Source: Paenibacillus sp. NFR01
GTDB taxonomy: Bacteria > Bacillota > Bacilli > Paenibacillales > Paenibacillaceae
Assembly (NCBI RefSeq): GCF_900111565.1
Contig: NZ_FOIK01000002.1
Span: 744,001 to 808,000 of the forward strand
Length of the DNA stretch: 64,000 bases
Direction of reading: 5' to 3'
Positions within the stretch are counted from its first letter, which is position 1; each line of letters begins with the position of its first letter. The translations under genes were made by a program, and so were the position numbers. Below are positions 43,221 through 52,952 of this stretch, one piece after another. The notes beneath the pieces were generated by a model. It made no database searches. It was not told where the DNA came from and saw only the letters and a list, made by a program, of their open reading frames with translations.

Positions 43221-44101
43221 CAGGCTTCAACCTCCTTGCTCTTCGTAATGCGGACCTGAATGACGGTAATAATGGCCACGATCACAAAGAACAGCAGCGC
43301 CTTGGCAGTACCCAGTCCATAACGGTTATTGAGGAATGCTTCGTTGTAAATGTTCATGGCTACGGATTCCGTCGATTTGAACGGTCCGCCTTTGGTCAGG
43401 GACAAGTTCAGGTCAAACATTTTGAACGACCAGGAGATCGCCAGGAACAAACCTACCGTAACCGCCGGCATGATCAACGGAAGAATAATGCTGCGGAGCA
43501 CCTGCAGACGGTTGGCACCATCGATTTCGGCGGCTTCCAGCACTTCTTGCGACACATTGCTCAAGGAAGCGATGTAGATTACCATCAGATAACCCGAAGA
43601 CTGCCAGATGAAGACGAGCGTGATCGCCCAGAAGCCGGTGATGGCATCGCCGAGCCACGGAAGTTCGAAGAACGACCATCCGGTCAAATCCCCCATCGTA
43701 GCGAAGCCTTTAATAAAGATAAACTGCCATATAAAGCCGAGCAGCAAGCCCCCGATGACGTTTGGCATGAAAAAGATCGTCCGGAGCGCATTGCGCGTCT
43801 TGAGCGGCTTGGTTAAAAAATAGGCCAGGAAAAAGCCCACGACGTTGGTCAAAATGACACCCAGTACCGTAAATCTGACGGTGAACCAGAAGGAAGACCA
43901 GAAGTCCGGGTCATTGGTGAAGATGGTTTTGAAATTATCAAGGCCTACCCAGGCTACATTCCCCGATACGCCGTTCCAGTCCGTGAAGGAGTAATACATC
44001 CCCATTGCGAACGGAATGATCATAATCAGAGTGAAAAATAATACGGCCGGGCCGACGAAGAAAGCCTGCTGACCGAGTTGGGACAACTTATTGCCGCGCA
44101 T
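43220..44101 (-). CDS. Sugar ABC transporter permease (MalF/UgpA type)
   Basis: 293 residues, six membrane helices, with EAA loop EAAEIDGANRLQVLR. It is the first gene of the transporter operon and lies divergent to the YesM-type kinase gene, with about 135 bases between. The two-component system is the likely activator, as in many Paenibacillus and Bacillus carbohydrate loci. Confidence 0.93.
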   Translation of the reverse strand: MRGNKLSQLGQQAFFVGPAVLFFTLIMIIPFAMGMYYSFTDWNGVSGNVAWVGLDNFKTIFTNDPDFWSSFWFTVRFTVLGVILTNVVGFFLAYFLTKPLKTRNALRTIFFMPNVIGGLLLGFIWQFIFIKGFATMGDLTGWSFFELPWLGDAITGFWAITLVFIWQSSGYLMVIYIASLSNVSQEVLEAAEIDGANRLQVLRSIILPLIMPAVTVGLFLAISWSFKMFDLNLSLTKGGPFKSTESVAMNIYNEAFLNNRYGLGTAKALLFFVIVAIITVIQVRITKSKEVEA

Positions 44102-44238
44102 ATCGCCCGTCCCCCCTTTCTTTTACTCGCTTACTTGTTTATCATCTAAGGATATTATCCGATTTTTCGGACATCCCAAACACCTACGCAGGTGATCAGT
44201 CTGGGGTAAAATATTGATCGGAAGTGAGACGTTTCTCC

Positions 44239-46059
44239 ATGAAATGGAATAGTATCCGGACAAAGCTAATTGTTTTTCTATTGTTGCCTATTCTGATCTG
44301 CATTATATTGACGATGTATATCAGCTACCAGCACACCACCGATTCGCTCCGTACGCGGGCGGTCGAAGAGAATAAAAGCCTGCTGTTTCAAGGCTCCCAG
44401 AACATCGGCAACCTGATCCAGGAGATTAACCGCTTGTCTTTGTCCGTGTATCTGGACTCGGACTTTTACCGCCTGCTCTCCACCGGCTACGATGAAATCT
44501 CGGCCAATTCGCGGATTTACTCCTCGCTGAACTATATCTCGACCTCGATGCCCAGCATCTCGCAGGTGTATTTATACGGCGTCAAAGACAGCAAAGCGAC
44601 GCTGATCGCCCGCAACAGCACGCCGCGGCGCCGGCAGGGCGGACCGCCCGACGTAAATTCCGCCATCTCGGGAACAGAAGCCGTCCAGTTTCAAAGCACG
44701 CACACCAGCACGTCCTACGGATTGGTATCGGCCGTCGACCGCGACGCCTCCGAGCCGGTATTTACGCTGCACCGGCGGATCGAAAAGGTGCCGACGACCG
44801 AAGCGCTGGGGTATCTGTCCATCGATGTCAGCCTGGACGCGCTCAGCGATATCGTAGGCAAGCTTTACGAGCAGAATCATGAAAAGCTCTATGTATTGGA
44901 TGACAAAGGGGCGCTGGTCTACGCCAATGAGGCCGAAAAACTCGGCAAGCCGATCAATGCCGCCTGGTACGATCAGAAGATTGCCGGCGCCGGCACCCAA
45001 GGATATTTTGAGCAGAACGGCAGCGTGTTTATTTACCAGGCGGTGGAGGCTCCCGGGCTGCACTGGATGCTGGTCAAGCAGATTCCCGGTTCCTATCTGT
45101 TCCGGGAGGCGAACGAGGCCACGAAGATCAACATCGCTTTACTCGTTCTGCTGCTCATTGTCATCACGCTGTTGACCATTCTGATCTCGTTCCGCATCAC
45201 GGCTCCGATCAAGCAGCTTACCAATTATATGAACCAGGTGCAAAGCGGCAATCTGGAGGTGGAGATCCGGCAGGTGGGCAAAGACGAAATCGGCGTGCTG
45301 ACCCGGCATTTCCGCAGCATGATGGACACGATCAACAATCTGATCCTGCGCGAATACCGGCTGGAGCTGTCGAGCAAAACCAATGAGCTGCGGGCGCTGC
45401 AGGCGCAGATCAACCCGCATTTTCTGAACAATACCCTGCAGATCATCGGGACCCTGGCGCTGGAGCTCAAGGTTCCGCAAATTTACGGCCTGCTCTCGGC
45501 ACTGGCCAAAATGATGCGCTACAGCATGTACAACGACGAGAAAATCGTAACCGTGCAGGATGAACTGACGCATGTGAAGGCTTATATCGAGCTGCAGAAG
45601 GAACGTTTTGAAAACCGCTTCGCATTCCGCTACGATATGGAGGAACCGCTGCTGGGGGCGCTGATGCCGAAGATGATTCTCCAGCCGATTGTGGAGAATT
45701 ACTTCAAGCACGGCTTCAACCTCCAGCGCAGCGACGGCTGGATTGAGATTGCCGGTTCCCGGCTGCCTTCCGGGCGGATGGAGCTGAACATCCGCAACAA
45801 CGGAAGCCGCATTGCTGCGGACAAGCTGGAGGCGCTGCGGCTTGCGCTCTGCAAGCCGGGCCTGCCGGAGCCTGACGCGCTAAAGACGCCGGACAGCAGA
45901 CGCGATGCGCCGGGTTCAGGCATCGGGCTGGCGAACGTGCTTGCCCGCCTGCGGCTCGTCTGCGGGGACGATGCGGAATTGACCGTGGACAACCTGGAAG
46001 CCGGCGGCGTAGTCGTCCGGCTGGAATTTGAGTTTTTAGTGGAGAGTGATCGGGTATGA
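44239..46059 (+). CDS. YesM-type sensor histidine kinase
   Basis: About 606 residues from the ATG at 44239; a GTG at 44224 in frame is possible. Membrane helix near the N-terminus (LIVFLLLPILICIILTMYIS), an extracellular dCache-like sensor of about 260 residues, second helix (INIALLVLLLIVITLLTILI), HAMP, then His_kinase with LQAQINPHFLNNTLQIIG (phospho-His) and an ATPase domain ending near GSGIGLANVLARLRL. This architecture senses carbohydrates or binding-protein complexes outside the cell. It overlaps the response regulator gene by four bases. Confidence 0.92.
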   Translation: MKWNSIRTKLIVFLLLPILICIILTMYISYQHTTDSLRTRAVEENKSLLFQGSQNIGNLIQEINRLSLSVYLDSDFYRLLSTGYDEISANSRIYSSLNYISTSMPSISQVYLYGVKDSKATLIARNSTPRRRQGGPPDVNSAISGTEAVQFQSTHTSTSYGLVSAVDRDASEPVFTLHRRIEKVPTTEALGYLSIDVSLDALSDIVGKLYEQNHEKLYVLDDKGALVYANEAEKLGKPINAAWYDQKIAGAGTQGYFEQNGSVFIYQAVEAPGLHWMLVKQIPGSYLFREANEATKINIALLVLLLIVITLLTILISFRITAPIKQLTNYMNQVQSGNLEVEIRQVGKDEIGVLTRHFRSMMDTINNLILREYRLELSSKTNELRALQAQINPHFLNNTLQIIGTLALELKVPQIYGLLSALAKMMRYSMYNDEKIVTVQDELTHVKAYIELQKERFENRFAFRYDMEEPLLGALMPKMILQPIVENYFKHGFNLQRSDGWIEIAGSRLPSGRMELNIRNNGSRIAADKLEALRLALCKPGLPEPDALKTPDSRRDAPGSGIGLANVLARLRLVCGDDAELTVDNLEAGGVVVRLEFEFLVESDRV

Positions 46060-47711
46060 AGGCGCTGATTGTAGATGATGAAGCAAGAGTACGCAAGGCG
46101 ATCCGCCTGCTCGTGGATTGGGAGTCGCACCAAATCGGCGAAATCCTCGAAGCCGGAGGCGGCTATGATGCGATTGAAATGATCCGCGCGGAGAAACCGG
46201 CGCTGGTCATTATGGATATGATGATGGACTCCGGGAGCGGCATTGAGCTGATGACCTGGGTCGATGAATATTCCGGGAGCACCAAATTCATCGTGGTCAG
46301 CGGGCACAACGATTTTGAATTCGTCCGCCACACGGTCCGCCACGGCGGAATCGATTATATTCTGAAGCCCATTGAAGCCGAGGCGATCAATGCGGCGGTG
46401 GCGAAAGCCGTCGCCTCCTGGCGCGAGGAGGAGGCCGAGCGCGGCCACCTCGCCAAGCAGAGCATCCGTCTGAACGAGATCAAGCCAATCTACGGGGAGC
46501 GGCTGCTGACGGCGCTGATCGACGATCCCGTGGTCGCCGAGAGCACCCAGCGCCGTCTGATGGCCGAGGGCGTTCTGCCGGCGGAGGTCTCCTCTGCCCG
46601 GCTTGTCCTCGTTCAGACGGATGGCGGCGGCAGCCCGCTGCTGAAACGGTTCCGCGGCGACAGCGAGCTGCTGTATTACGCCATCGTGAACATCTGCAAC
46701 GAATTTCTGCAGCCGGAAGGCAAGGGCATCGCGTTCCGCTATTGGGGCGGCCCCCCGGAGATCGCACTGCTGCTCTTCGAAAGCCGCGAAACGGTAACGG
46801 ACCTGCTCAGCCGCATCAACGAGGGCCTCTACCACACCCTCCAGCACCGGATGCATTTCGGGATCAGCGAGCCGGGGCAACTTCCGGGCACCTTGCCCCG
46901 GCAACGCGCCGAAGCCGCCGAAGCGCTTCGGCGGCGGAATCTGCTGCGGCATGAGGATTACTGCCATTTCCCGCAGGGCAGCGGGGATGGCGGCTGGATT
47001 GCCGCGGGTTTGTACCGGTCAGAGGCGGTGCCCGCGCTGACCTTTGCCAAGGTCCAGGAGGACTGGCGGCTGGCCGTGCTCAGCGGGAACCGCGAGACGA
47101 TGGCTGCCGCCGCGGAATACTGGACCCAGGAGCTTAGCCGCGGCGGCCTCGTCACGCCGGAGATGCTGGAGGTGTGGAAGGCCGACGCGCTGCTGCTGCG
47201 CTCCCGGCTGGTCCGGGAGGCATTTGGCGACGAAGCCGGATCGGCGCTTGATGCCCTTGAACAGGCCGACCGGAGGAACCCTGCGCCGGCGCCCGGCGGG
47301 TCCTCTTTCTCCCTGTTCGCCTGGCGGGACTGGTCGCTTACGCTGATGGCAGATCTCGCCGAGACGCTCGCCAGCAAAAAGGTCAAGGAACGGAACCCGA
47401 TGGCGGAAATTCTCCAGTACATCGAGCAGAACTACGCGGCGGATCTATCGCTTCAGGAGGTTGCAGGGAAGTTCTTCGTCAGCCGGGAATACGTGTCCCG
47501 CAAGTTTAAACAGGCGTTCGGCATCAACTTCTCCGATTATATCGTGAGCGTGCGGATCGAAAAGGCAAAGCTGCTGCTGCAGAACCCGAACCTCAAGCTG
47601 GCGGAAATCTCCGAGATGGTCGGCTTTCACGACGTTAAATATTTCAGTAAAGTCTTCAAAAAGCTAACCGGGCTGACGCCGAAGGATTTTCGTCCCAAGA
47701 CGGAAGCCTGA
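46056..47711 (+). CDS. YesN-type response regulator with AraC DNA-binding domain
   Basis: 551 residues. Receiver domain 1-120 (ALIVDDEARVRKAIRLLVDW, phospho-acceptor Asp54 in VIMDMMMDSGSG), a middle region of about 320 residues of the YesN type without clear motif, and a C-terminal AraC helix-turn-helix pair (VAGKFFVSREYVSRKFKQAF, ISEMVGFHDVKYFSKVFKKL). ATGA overlap with the kinase stop. Predicted target is the divergent ABC transporter operon. Confidence 0.92.
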   Translation: MKALIVDDEARVRKAIRLLVDWESHQIGEILEAGGGYDAIEMIRAEKPALVIMDMMMDSGSGIELMTWVDEYSGSTKFIVVSGHNDFEFVRHTVRHGGIDYILKPIEAEAINAAVAKAVASWREEEAERGHLAKQSIRLNEIKPIYGERLLTALIDDPVVAESTQRRLMAEGVLPAEVSSARLVLVQTDGGGSPLLKRFRGDSELLYYAIVNICNEFLQPEGKGIAFRYWGGPPEIALLLFESRETVTDLLSRINEGLYHTLQHRMHFGISEPGQLPGTLPRQRAEAAEALRRRNLLRHEDYCHFPQGSGDGGWIAAGLYRSEAVPALTFAKVQEDWRLAVLSGNRETMAAAAEYWTQELSRGGLVTPEMLEVWKADALLLRSRLVREAFGDEAGSALDALEQADRRNPAPAPGGSSFSLFAWRDWSLTLMADLAETLASKKVKERNPMAEILQYIEQNYAADLSLQEVAGKFFVSREYVSRKFKQAFGINFSDYIVSVRIEKAKLLLQNPNLKLAEISEMVGFHDVKYFSKVFKKLTGLTPKDFRPKTEA

Positions 47712-47730
47712 ACATAGGGAATGCCGCAAA

Positions 47731-47799
47731 AAAAGTACCGCTTATTGTTGATATAACTCCTTAAACACGTGGAGAGTTTCAACAAATGCGGTACTTCTT
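47731..47799. terminator. Long imperfect hairpin between convergent genes
   Basis: AAGTACCGC..TTGTTGA..AACTCC pairs with GGAGAGTT..TCAACAA..GCGGTACTT over about 25 base pairs with small bulges, followed by CTTTG on the plus strand and preceded by A-rich sequence that gives a U-run on the minus strand. Confidence 0.7.
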
Positions 47800-47811
47800 T
47801 GCATGCAGCTC

Positions 47812-48978
47812 TTAATACCAGCGTAAAAAGGCTTCAGCCACGGCCTTGCCTGCGTCTCCGTTCGGATGCGGATCGTATTCGTCGCTCATGAATTCGCGGC
47901 GGATCCGGTGCTCCTGCGGCGCGGGTTCCGACAATACGGCGGCGATGTCGAAAACGCGGTCAACGCCGGCCGGCGGCTGATTGAGGATGGTCTCATTGAC
48001 CGTACGCCAGTACGCTTCACGCTCGTCCACGAAGTTGAACGGCGGCACGGTCGAAAGAATGATCCGGGCTTCGCGGTTGGCCGATTTGATGCCGGCGATG
48101 ATCGTGCCGAGATCGCCGAGCAACTGCTCTGCCGTGCGCTGGCCGATATCCAGATCGTTGACGCCGAGCACGATCAGCACTTCGTCGCCCTGTTGCGCTT
48201 TGTGCAGCCAAGGTCCGCCTTCGGCCACGTCATACGCTCGTCCCCAGCCCGAGCCGATGTTCCACAGGCTGTATTCCGTGCCGAGGCCTTCGGCAATCCG
48301 GGCGGCCCAGTAGGTATAGCCGTCCTTCTGCGTCCGCACGCCCTGGGTGATAGAGTCGCCAAGGAACACCAGTTTTTTAGTGACCTGTTTCTCGTAGCCG
48401 ATAAAGGACGGCAACACGAGCAGCTTGTCCGATTCACGGAACGATGCGGCCGATTCCTGACCGGCCCGCTCGCCTTCGGCATCATAGCCCGACGCCAGCA
48501 TTCCTTCCACATTGAACGGCACCGATTTGCCGCCGGCCTCGGTTGCAATCGTCCAGGTAAAAGCAAGATAATGCCCTTCCGGCAGCGTCAGCCGCGCGGC
48601 GTCGCTCCAGAACGTTTCTCCCGGGCTTACCTTCTTCGCGGCTTGCCCGTCAAAAGTGACCGGCACCTGGCTGCCTGCGGCAACCGAGCCGTCCGGGGTC
48701 CGCCCGCCGTCTGCGACATAGGCCGCGCGGATCGTCCACGCGCCGCCCGGTTCGCTGCCTGCCGAATCCTGCCCCTGATCCCAGGTGGAATCGACCGCAT
48801 TGCTATGCCACAATTTCAGCGTCAAATCGCCGGCCTCCCGCACACGTACATAGGTCCGATAGGTACGGGTGAATGGCTCGGGCTCGTTCATGATAAAATT
48901 GGCTGCCGCGGACAGCGCTGTAGCGGAAGCGTAGCCGCTCATGGCATACACGCCGTTATTTTCTTGCTGGGTGCTCAT
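47812..48978 (-). CDS. SGNH/GDSL hydrolase with N-terminal accessory domain
   Basis: 388 residues, no signal peptide. Residues about 1-190 form a beta-rich accessory domain. The SGNH catalytic domain follows: VFLGDSITQGVRTQ (Ser), WNIGSGWGRAYD, VLIVLGVNDLDIG (Asn) and DPHPNGDAGKAV (Asp and His). Such enzymes are usually carbohydrate acetyl esterases, which fits the surrounding hemicellulose genes. AAGGAGC lies 9 bases from the ATG. Confidence 0.87.
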   Translation of the reverse strand: MSTQQENNGVYAMSGYASATALSAAANFIMNEPEPFTRTYRTYVRVREAGDLTLKLWHSNAVDSTWDQGQDSAGSEPGGAWTIRAAYVADGGRTPDGSVAAGSQVPVTFDGQAAKKVSPGETFWSDAARLTLPEGHYLAFTWTIATEAGGKSVPFNVEGMLASGYDAEGERAGQESAASFRESDKLLVLPSFIGYEKQVTKKLVFLGDSITQGVRTQKDGYTYWAARIAEGLGTEYSLWNIGSGWGRAYDVAEGGPWLHKAQQGDEVLIVLGVNDLDIGQRTAEQLLGDLGTIIAGIKSANREARIILSTVPPFNFVDEREAYWRTVNETILNQPPAGVDRVFDIAAVLSEPAPQEHRIRREFMSDEYDPHPNGDAGKAVAEAFLRWY

Positions 48979-49101
48979 AGATGATGCTCCTTCTTTCTGC
49001 CTTGGATGAACTAATTATAATCATCCCGTTGTTGCCCGGCTATCAGATATCAGCTTGTTTATAGTACAATTTTGATCCTCCAGCGGGCCTGCGCGCCAGC
49101 T

Positions 49102-49800
49102 TTAGAACGGCATGGCAGCCCCTTGGTGATCGATCATCCACGCTTCACGGTCCGGCTCCACTTCCCGCTCCGCCAGCGCCATAAGGCTTCGTGCCACCTG
49201 GCGCGGATCGCCCGGCGCCGCTTCCCCGCCCATCGTCGTGCGGATCCAGCCCGGATGTATGGCATAGACGGCATACCCTTCCGGAGACAGCTTGCTCCGC
49301 AGCTGGGCGGTGAAGAAGTTAAGCGCCGCTTTCGACACGGCATACGGATAATCCCCGCCGTATGCGCCGCTGAAGCAGCCGGCCTCCGAGCTGATGTTCA
49401 TAATGCATGGAGAATCGCTGCCCAACATCAGCGGCAGGAAATGCTTCACAATCCTCATCGGCCCATACAAATTCGTTGCCATCGACTTCTCCATATCGCC
49501 GAAGTCCAGCGTTTCGATCGCCTCGTCACGGGCCAGCAGGATCCCGGCATTGTTGACGATTGCGTCCACACGGCCTTCCTCTGCTTCCACGGAAGCACGT
49601 GCCGCCGCGATGGCTCTCTCATCCGATACATCAAGCGGAGCTATGCGGATGGCGCCCGGATACTCGTTTTGCAGCTGCCGCAGCGCTTCCGCCCCTTCCA
49701 TCCGCCGTACCCCCGCGATAACCCGGTGCCCCCGGACTGCCGCTTCGCGCACCAGCTCCAGACCAAGCCCTTGGGCGGCCCCAGTGATCAGCACAATCAT
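49102..49800 (-). CDS. SDR-family oxidoreductase
   Basis: 232 residues from the ATG at 49800 (MIVLITGAAQGLG), after GGAGGGGCAGGA. Standard SDR signature: TGAAQGLGLELV cofactor loop, NNAG, INISSEAG, and YPYAVSKAALNFF with Tyr and Lys. The reaction is unknown; C-factor- or YdfG-like short-chain reductase. It follows the VOC gene by 41 bases, likely on the same transcript. Confidence 0.87.
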   Translation of the reverse strand: MIVLITGAAQGLGLELVREAAVRGHRVIAGVRRMEGAEALRQLQNEYPGAIRIAPLDVSDERAIAAARASVEAEEGRVDAIVNNAGILLARDEAIETLDFGDMEKSMATNLYGPMRIVKHFLPLMLGSDSPCIMNISSEAGCFSGAYGGDYPYAVSKAALNFFTAQLRSKLSPEGYAVYAIHPGWIRTTMGGEAAPGDPRQVARSLMALAEREVEPDREAWMIDHQGAAMPF

Positions 49801-49841
49801 TTTTCCTGCCCCTCCCTGTATCTTCCGCGAAATCAATTCCG

Positions 49842-50294
49842 TCAATCGTTCTCCAGCAGCTCGGTCAAAACCTTCAGTTCGGCAAAGCTGTCCATATACG
49901 CATACCGGCCGCCCGTATATTCGCCTTTCTGAATCAGCGGCATATCCTTCTGACCAAATTCGGCGATTTTTGATGCCATGCCGGCAATCCGGAACGCGAC
50001 GTGATGTACGCCTTCGCCTTTGGCATCCAGGAATTCTCTCCAGGTGGACGGCTCATGATCCGGCTCAATCAGTTCAATCTGCAATTGTCCGCAGTCAAAA
50101 AATGCAAGCTTCGCGCGCGCAGCCGTCGGCTGTCCGTTATATTCCGTCCGTGCCTGCTCCGCCGGATCGGTCCAGAACCAGGCCGGCTTCTCTACGCCGA
50201 GGAAATCGGCATAGCTTTGCGCTACCTTCTCAATGTCATGTACGACGATGCCGATCTGGGTAATCAGCTGTGTTCCCGGCAATCCCTGATTCAT
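49842..50294 (-). CDS. VOC-superfamily (glyoxalase-like) protein
   Basis: 150 residues. The paired beta-alpha-beta-beta-beta units of the VOC fold are visible (TQIGIVVHDIEKVAQSYADF, and GVHHVAFRIAGMASKIAEFG), with QIELIEP between, resembling methylmalonyl-CoA-epimerase-like members. Metal ligands would be His/Glu in these motifs. No methylmalonyl pathway genes are near, so the substrate is open. Confidence 0.82.
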   Translation of the reverse strand: MNQGLPGTQLITQIGIVVHDIEKVAQSYADFLGVEKPAWFWTDPAEQARTEYNGQPTAARAKLAFFDCGQLQIELIEPDHEPSTWREFLDAKGEGVHHVAFRIAGMASKIAEFGQKDMPLIQKGEYTGGRYAYMDSFAELKVLTELLEND

Positions 50295-50416
50295 CGTTTA
50301 TCCCTCCATATTCGTATGCGCTTTCAATAGTGCGGAATATTTGTTACTGTACTGCCGCCAATCCCGGCTGTCAACATCGCAAGCAGCGTAACCCGCCAAA
50401 CGGTGCGGTTGCATAG

Positions 50417-50473
50417 TAAAAACCTCCCCGCTTGCGGGGCCGGCCTTTCGGCCGATCTGCGTGCAGGGAGGTA
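50417..50473 (-). terminator. Multi-stem terminator downstream of the VOC gene
   Basis: On the minus strand the outer arms ACCTCCC/GGGGAGGT enclose CGGCCGAAAGGCCGG and can alternatively form CCCCGCAAGCGGGG, followed by TTTTTAC. As it lies 28 bases beyond the GH31 stop, it terminates that gene. Confidence 0.7.
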
Positions 50474-50500
50474 TTTCATGCAAGGGTCGTGCGGATTCGT

Positions 50501-52822
50501 TTAGTTCAACGTGATGCTGAAGGATACGGATTTGGCACCGGCGGCTACGGCAACGGACGTTTCATCCGTTTGCTCAGCGCCCGCTACGGAAGCGATCGTT
50601 CCCAGATCTTTCAGGCTCAGCGTAAACGCTTTGCCGCTGCCTTCGGCAGTCACCTTAACGGTTTTGCCTTGGCGCTCTGCTTTGACGGTCAGCTCAGGTT
50701 TGCCGCTCATGTCGCGTACGGTTGCCGTTGCCACGGCGCCGTCTTGCAGCGCGTACAGGCCGAAGCTTGCATTATCCGCAAAATCATAGTCCGGACGGGT
50801 ATCCACCGCGCCGCGGGCCAGCAGCGTGTTCTCGCGAACGTACAGCGGCAGGCTGAAGAAGTCATGCGTTTCTTTCTTCCATACGCCGCCTTGTACGGTT
50901 TCGCCGGTCAGGAGATGCGTCCAGCGTCCGGCCGGCAGGTAATATTTCACGCCGCCGTCTTCCTGGAAGATCGGAGCGACGAGCAGGGAATCGCCCAGCA
51001 TGTACTGGCGGTCGAGCACTTCGCAGGTTGGATCTTCAGGGAATTCCATCACCATGGCGCGCATCGAAGCCCAGCCTTGCTCATGCGCCTGGCCTGCCAC
51101 GTCGTACAGGTAAGGCATCAGGCTGCATTTGAGCTTCGTGAAGAAGCGGGTAACGTCAACGGCTTCGTCGTCGTATGCCCAAGGCACGCGGTACGAGGTG
51201 CTGCCGTGCAGACGGCTGTGGCTGGACAGCAGGCCGAAGGCCAGCCAGCGTTTGAACACATGCGCAGGCGCCGTGTTCTCGAAGCCGCCGATGTCATGGC
51301 TCCAGAAGCCAAAACCGGAGAGGCCGAGCGACAGGCCGCCGCGCAAGCTTTCCGCCATCGACTCATAGTCGGCGTAGCAGTCGCCGCCCCAGTGAACCGG
51401 GAATTGCTGTCCGCCTGCCGTTGCCGAACGGGCAAATACCGCCGCTTCGTTTTTGCCGAGCTTCTCTTCCAGCACTTCAAATACGACTTTATTGTACAGT
51501 TGGGTATAGTAGTTGTGCATTTTGTGCGGATCGGAACCGTCGAAGTACACGACATCGGTAGGAATCCGTTCGCCGAAGTCGGTCTTGAAGCTGTCAACGC
51601 CCATGTCGATCAAATCGCGCAGGTAGCCGGCATACCATTCGCAAGCGGCTGGATTCGTGAAGTCCACGATCCCCATGCCTGCTTGCCACAGGTTGGTTTG
51701 GTACACGTCGCCGTTTGGTCTTTTGATCAGATAGCCGTTCTTTTTGCCTTCTTCAAAGAGCGGGGAACGTTGTCCGATGTAGGAGTTGATCCATACGCAG
51801 ATCTTCAGCCCTTTTTCCTTCAGGCGTTTCAGCATGCCCACCGGATCCGGGAATACGCGCTCGTCCCACTGGAAGTCGGTCCATTGGTATTCGCGCATCC
51901 AGAAGCAGTCGAAGTGGAATACATGCAGCGGCAGGTCGCGTTCGGCCATGCCTTCCACAAAGGAGTTAACGGTTGCTTCATCGTAGTTGGTCGTGAACGA
52001 CGTCGTCAGCCACAGGCCAAAGGTCCATGCCGGCGGAAGTGCCGGTTTGCCGGTCAATGTGGTGTATTTCGTGATTACTTCTTTGATGGTCGGTCCGTCG
52101 AAAATGAAATATTCCAGGCTTTGGCCGGTCACGCTGAATTGCGCCTTTTTCACTTTTTCCGAAGCGATTTCGTAGGACACGAGTTCCGGATGGTTCACGA
52201 ATACGCCGTAGCCTTTGCTGGTCACATAGAACGGAATGTTCTTATAAGCCTGCTCGGAGCTGGTGCCGCCGTCTTTGTTCCAGATGTCGACCACTTGGCC
52301 GTTTTTGACAAAAGCGGTAAAGCGTTCGCCCAGACCGTAGACGAATTCGCCTACGCCAAGATCCAGCTCTTCGCGCATGTAGGAGTTGCCTTCGCTGTCG
52401 GTAATGTAGGCCATCGACTTGTAACCGCTTCCTGTGATGCGCTCGCTGCCGCGGTAGAAATCAACCGCCCATTGTTCGCCTTTACGGACAACAACGCGCA
52501 GCCCGCCGGTGATCATCACCGTTTCGGTTTCGGTTTCTTCGATTTGTACATGGTCGCCATTGCCTTTGTTCAGTTCAAACACCGGACCGCGTTCTTGTAC
52601 GCCGTCATGATGAATGATTTTGACGCCAACTACGCCCGGTTGCGGGGAATGGAATTTAACGGTAAGGAGAGTCGAGTTCAGCGTTGCCGCACGGCCGGTA
52701 ATCGGCGTCGTTTGGGCAATGGCGGTCATTCCCTCCGAAGTTTTCTCTACTACATAGTTTTGCACGGCACCGTTGATGTTAATGCCATCGCGCACGAGCC
52801 ACAATCCGTCGGTAAATTTCAT
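50501..52822 (-). CDS. yicI: GH31 alpha-xylosidase (YicI type)
   Basis: About 773 residues from the ATG at 52822; a GTG at 52837 in frame is possible. GH31 motifs are clear: nucleophile Asp in DSFKTDFGERIPTDV, acid/base Asp in HWGGDCYADYESM, WTFGLWLTTSFTTNYDE and FHFDCFWMREYQWTDF upstream. The N-terminal beta-sandwich and overall pattern match YicI, which releases alpha-xylose from isoprimeverose and xyloglucan oligosaccharides. Cytosolic. Divergent from an AraC-type regulator at 52953. Confidence 0.94.
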   Translation of the reverse strand: MKFTDGLWLVRDGININGAVQNYVVEKTSEGMTAIAQTTPITGRAATLNSTLLTVKFHSPQPGVVGVKIIHHDGVQERGPVFELNKGNGDHVQIEETETETVMITGGLRVVVRKGEQWAVDFYRGSERITGSGYKSMAYITDSEGNSYMREELDLGVGEFVYGLGERFTAFVKNGQVVDIWNKDGGTSSEQAYKNIPFYVTSKGYGVFVNHPELVSYEIASEKVKKAQFSVTGQSLEYFIFDGPTIKEVITKYTTLTGKPALPPAWTFGLWLTTSFTTNYDEATVNSFVEGMAERDLPLHVFHFDCFWMREYQWTDFQWDERVFPDPVGMLKRLKEKGLKICVWINSYIGQRSPLFEEGKKNGYLIKRPNGDVYQTNLWQAGMGIVDFTNPAACEWYAGYLRDLIDMGVDSFKTDFGERIPTDVVYFDGSDPHKMHNYYTQLYNKVVFEVLEEKLGKNEAAVFARSATAGGQQFPVHWGGDCYADYESMAESLRGGLSLGLSGFGFWSHDIGGFENTAPAHVFKRWLAFGLLSSHSRLHGSTSYRVPWAYDDEAVDVTRFFTKLKCSLMPYLYDVAGQAHEQGWASMRAMVMEFPEDPTCEVLDRQYMLGDSLLVAPIFQEDGGVKYYLPAGRWTHLLTGETVQGGVWKKETHDFFSLPLYVRENTLLARGAVDTRPDYDFADNASFGLYALQDGAVATATVRDMSGKPELTVKAERQGKTVKVTAEGSGKAFTLSLKDLGTIASVAGAEQTDETSVAVAAGAKSVSFSITLN

Positions 52823-52952
52823 GTGAATGCTTGCCACCCTTCAATTTGGTGTTTATAGTTGCATTATAACGATAATATTTCAACAAAACTAATATTTTAT
52901 AGCTTATTTATAACACGATTTTGATATATTCGAGCATTGGAGGGCAATTTTG

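Noticed and set aside
50432..52858. 808-codon plus-strand frame antisense to the alpha-xylosidase gene
   Set aside because: Shadow of the GH31 gene; begins inside its terminator and has no recognisable domain.
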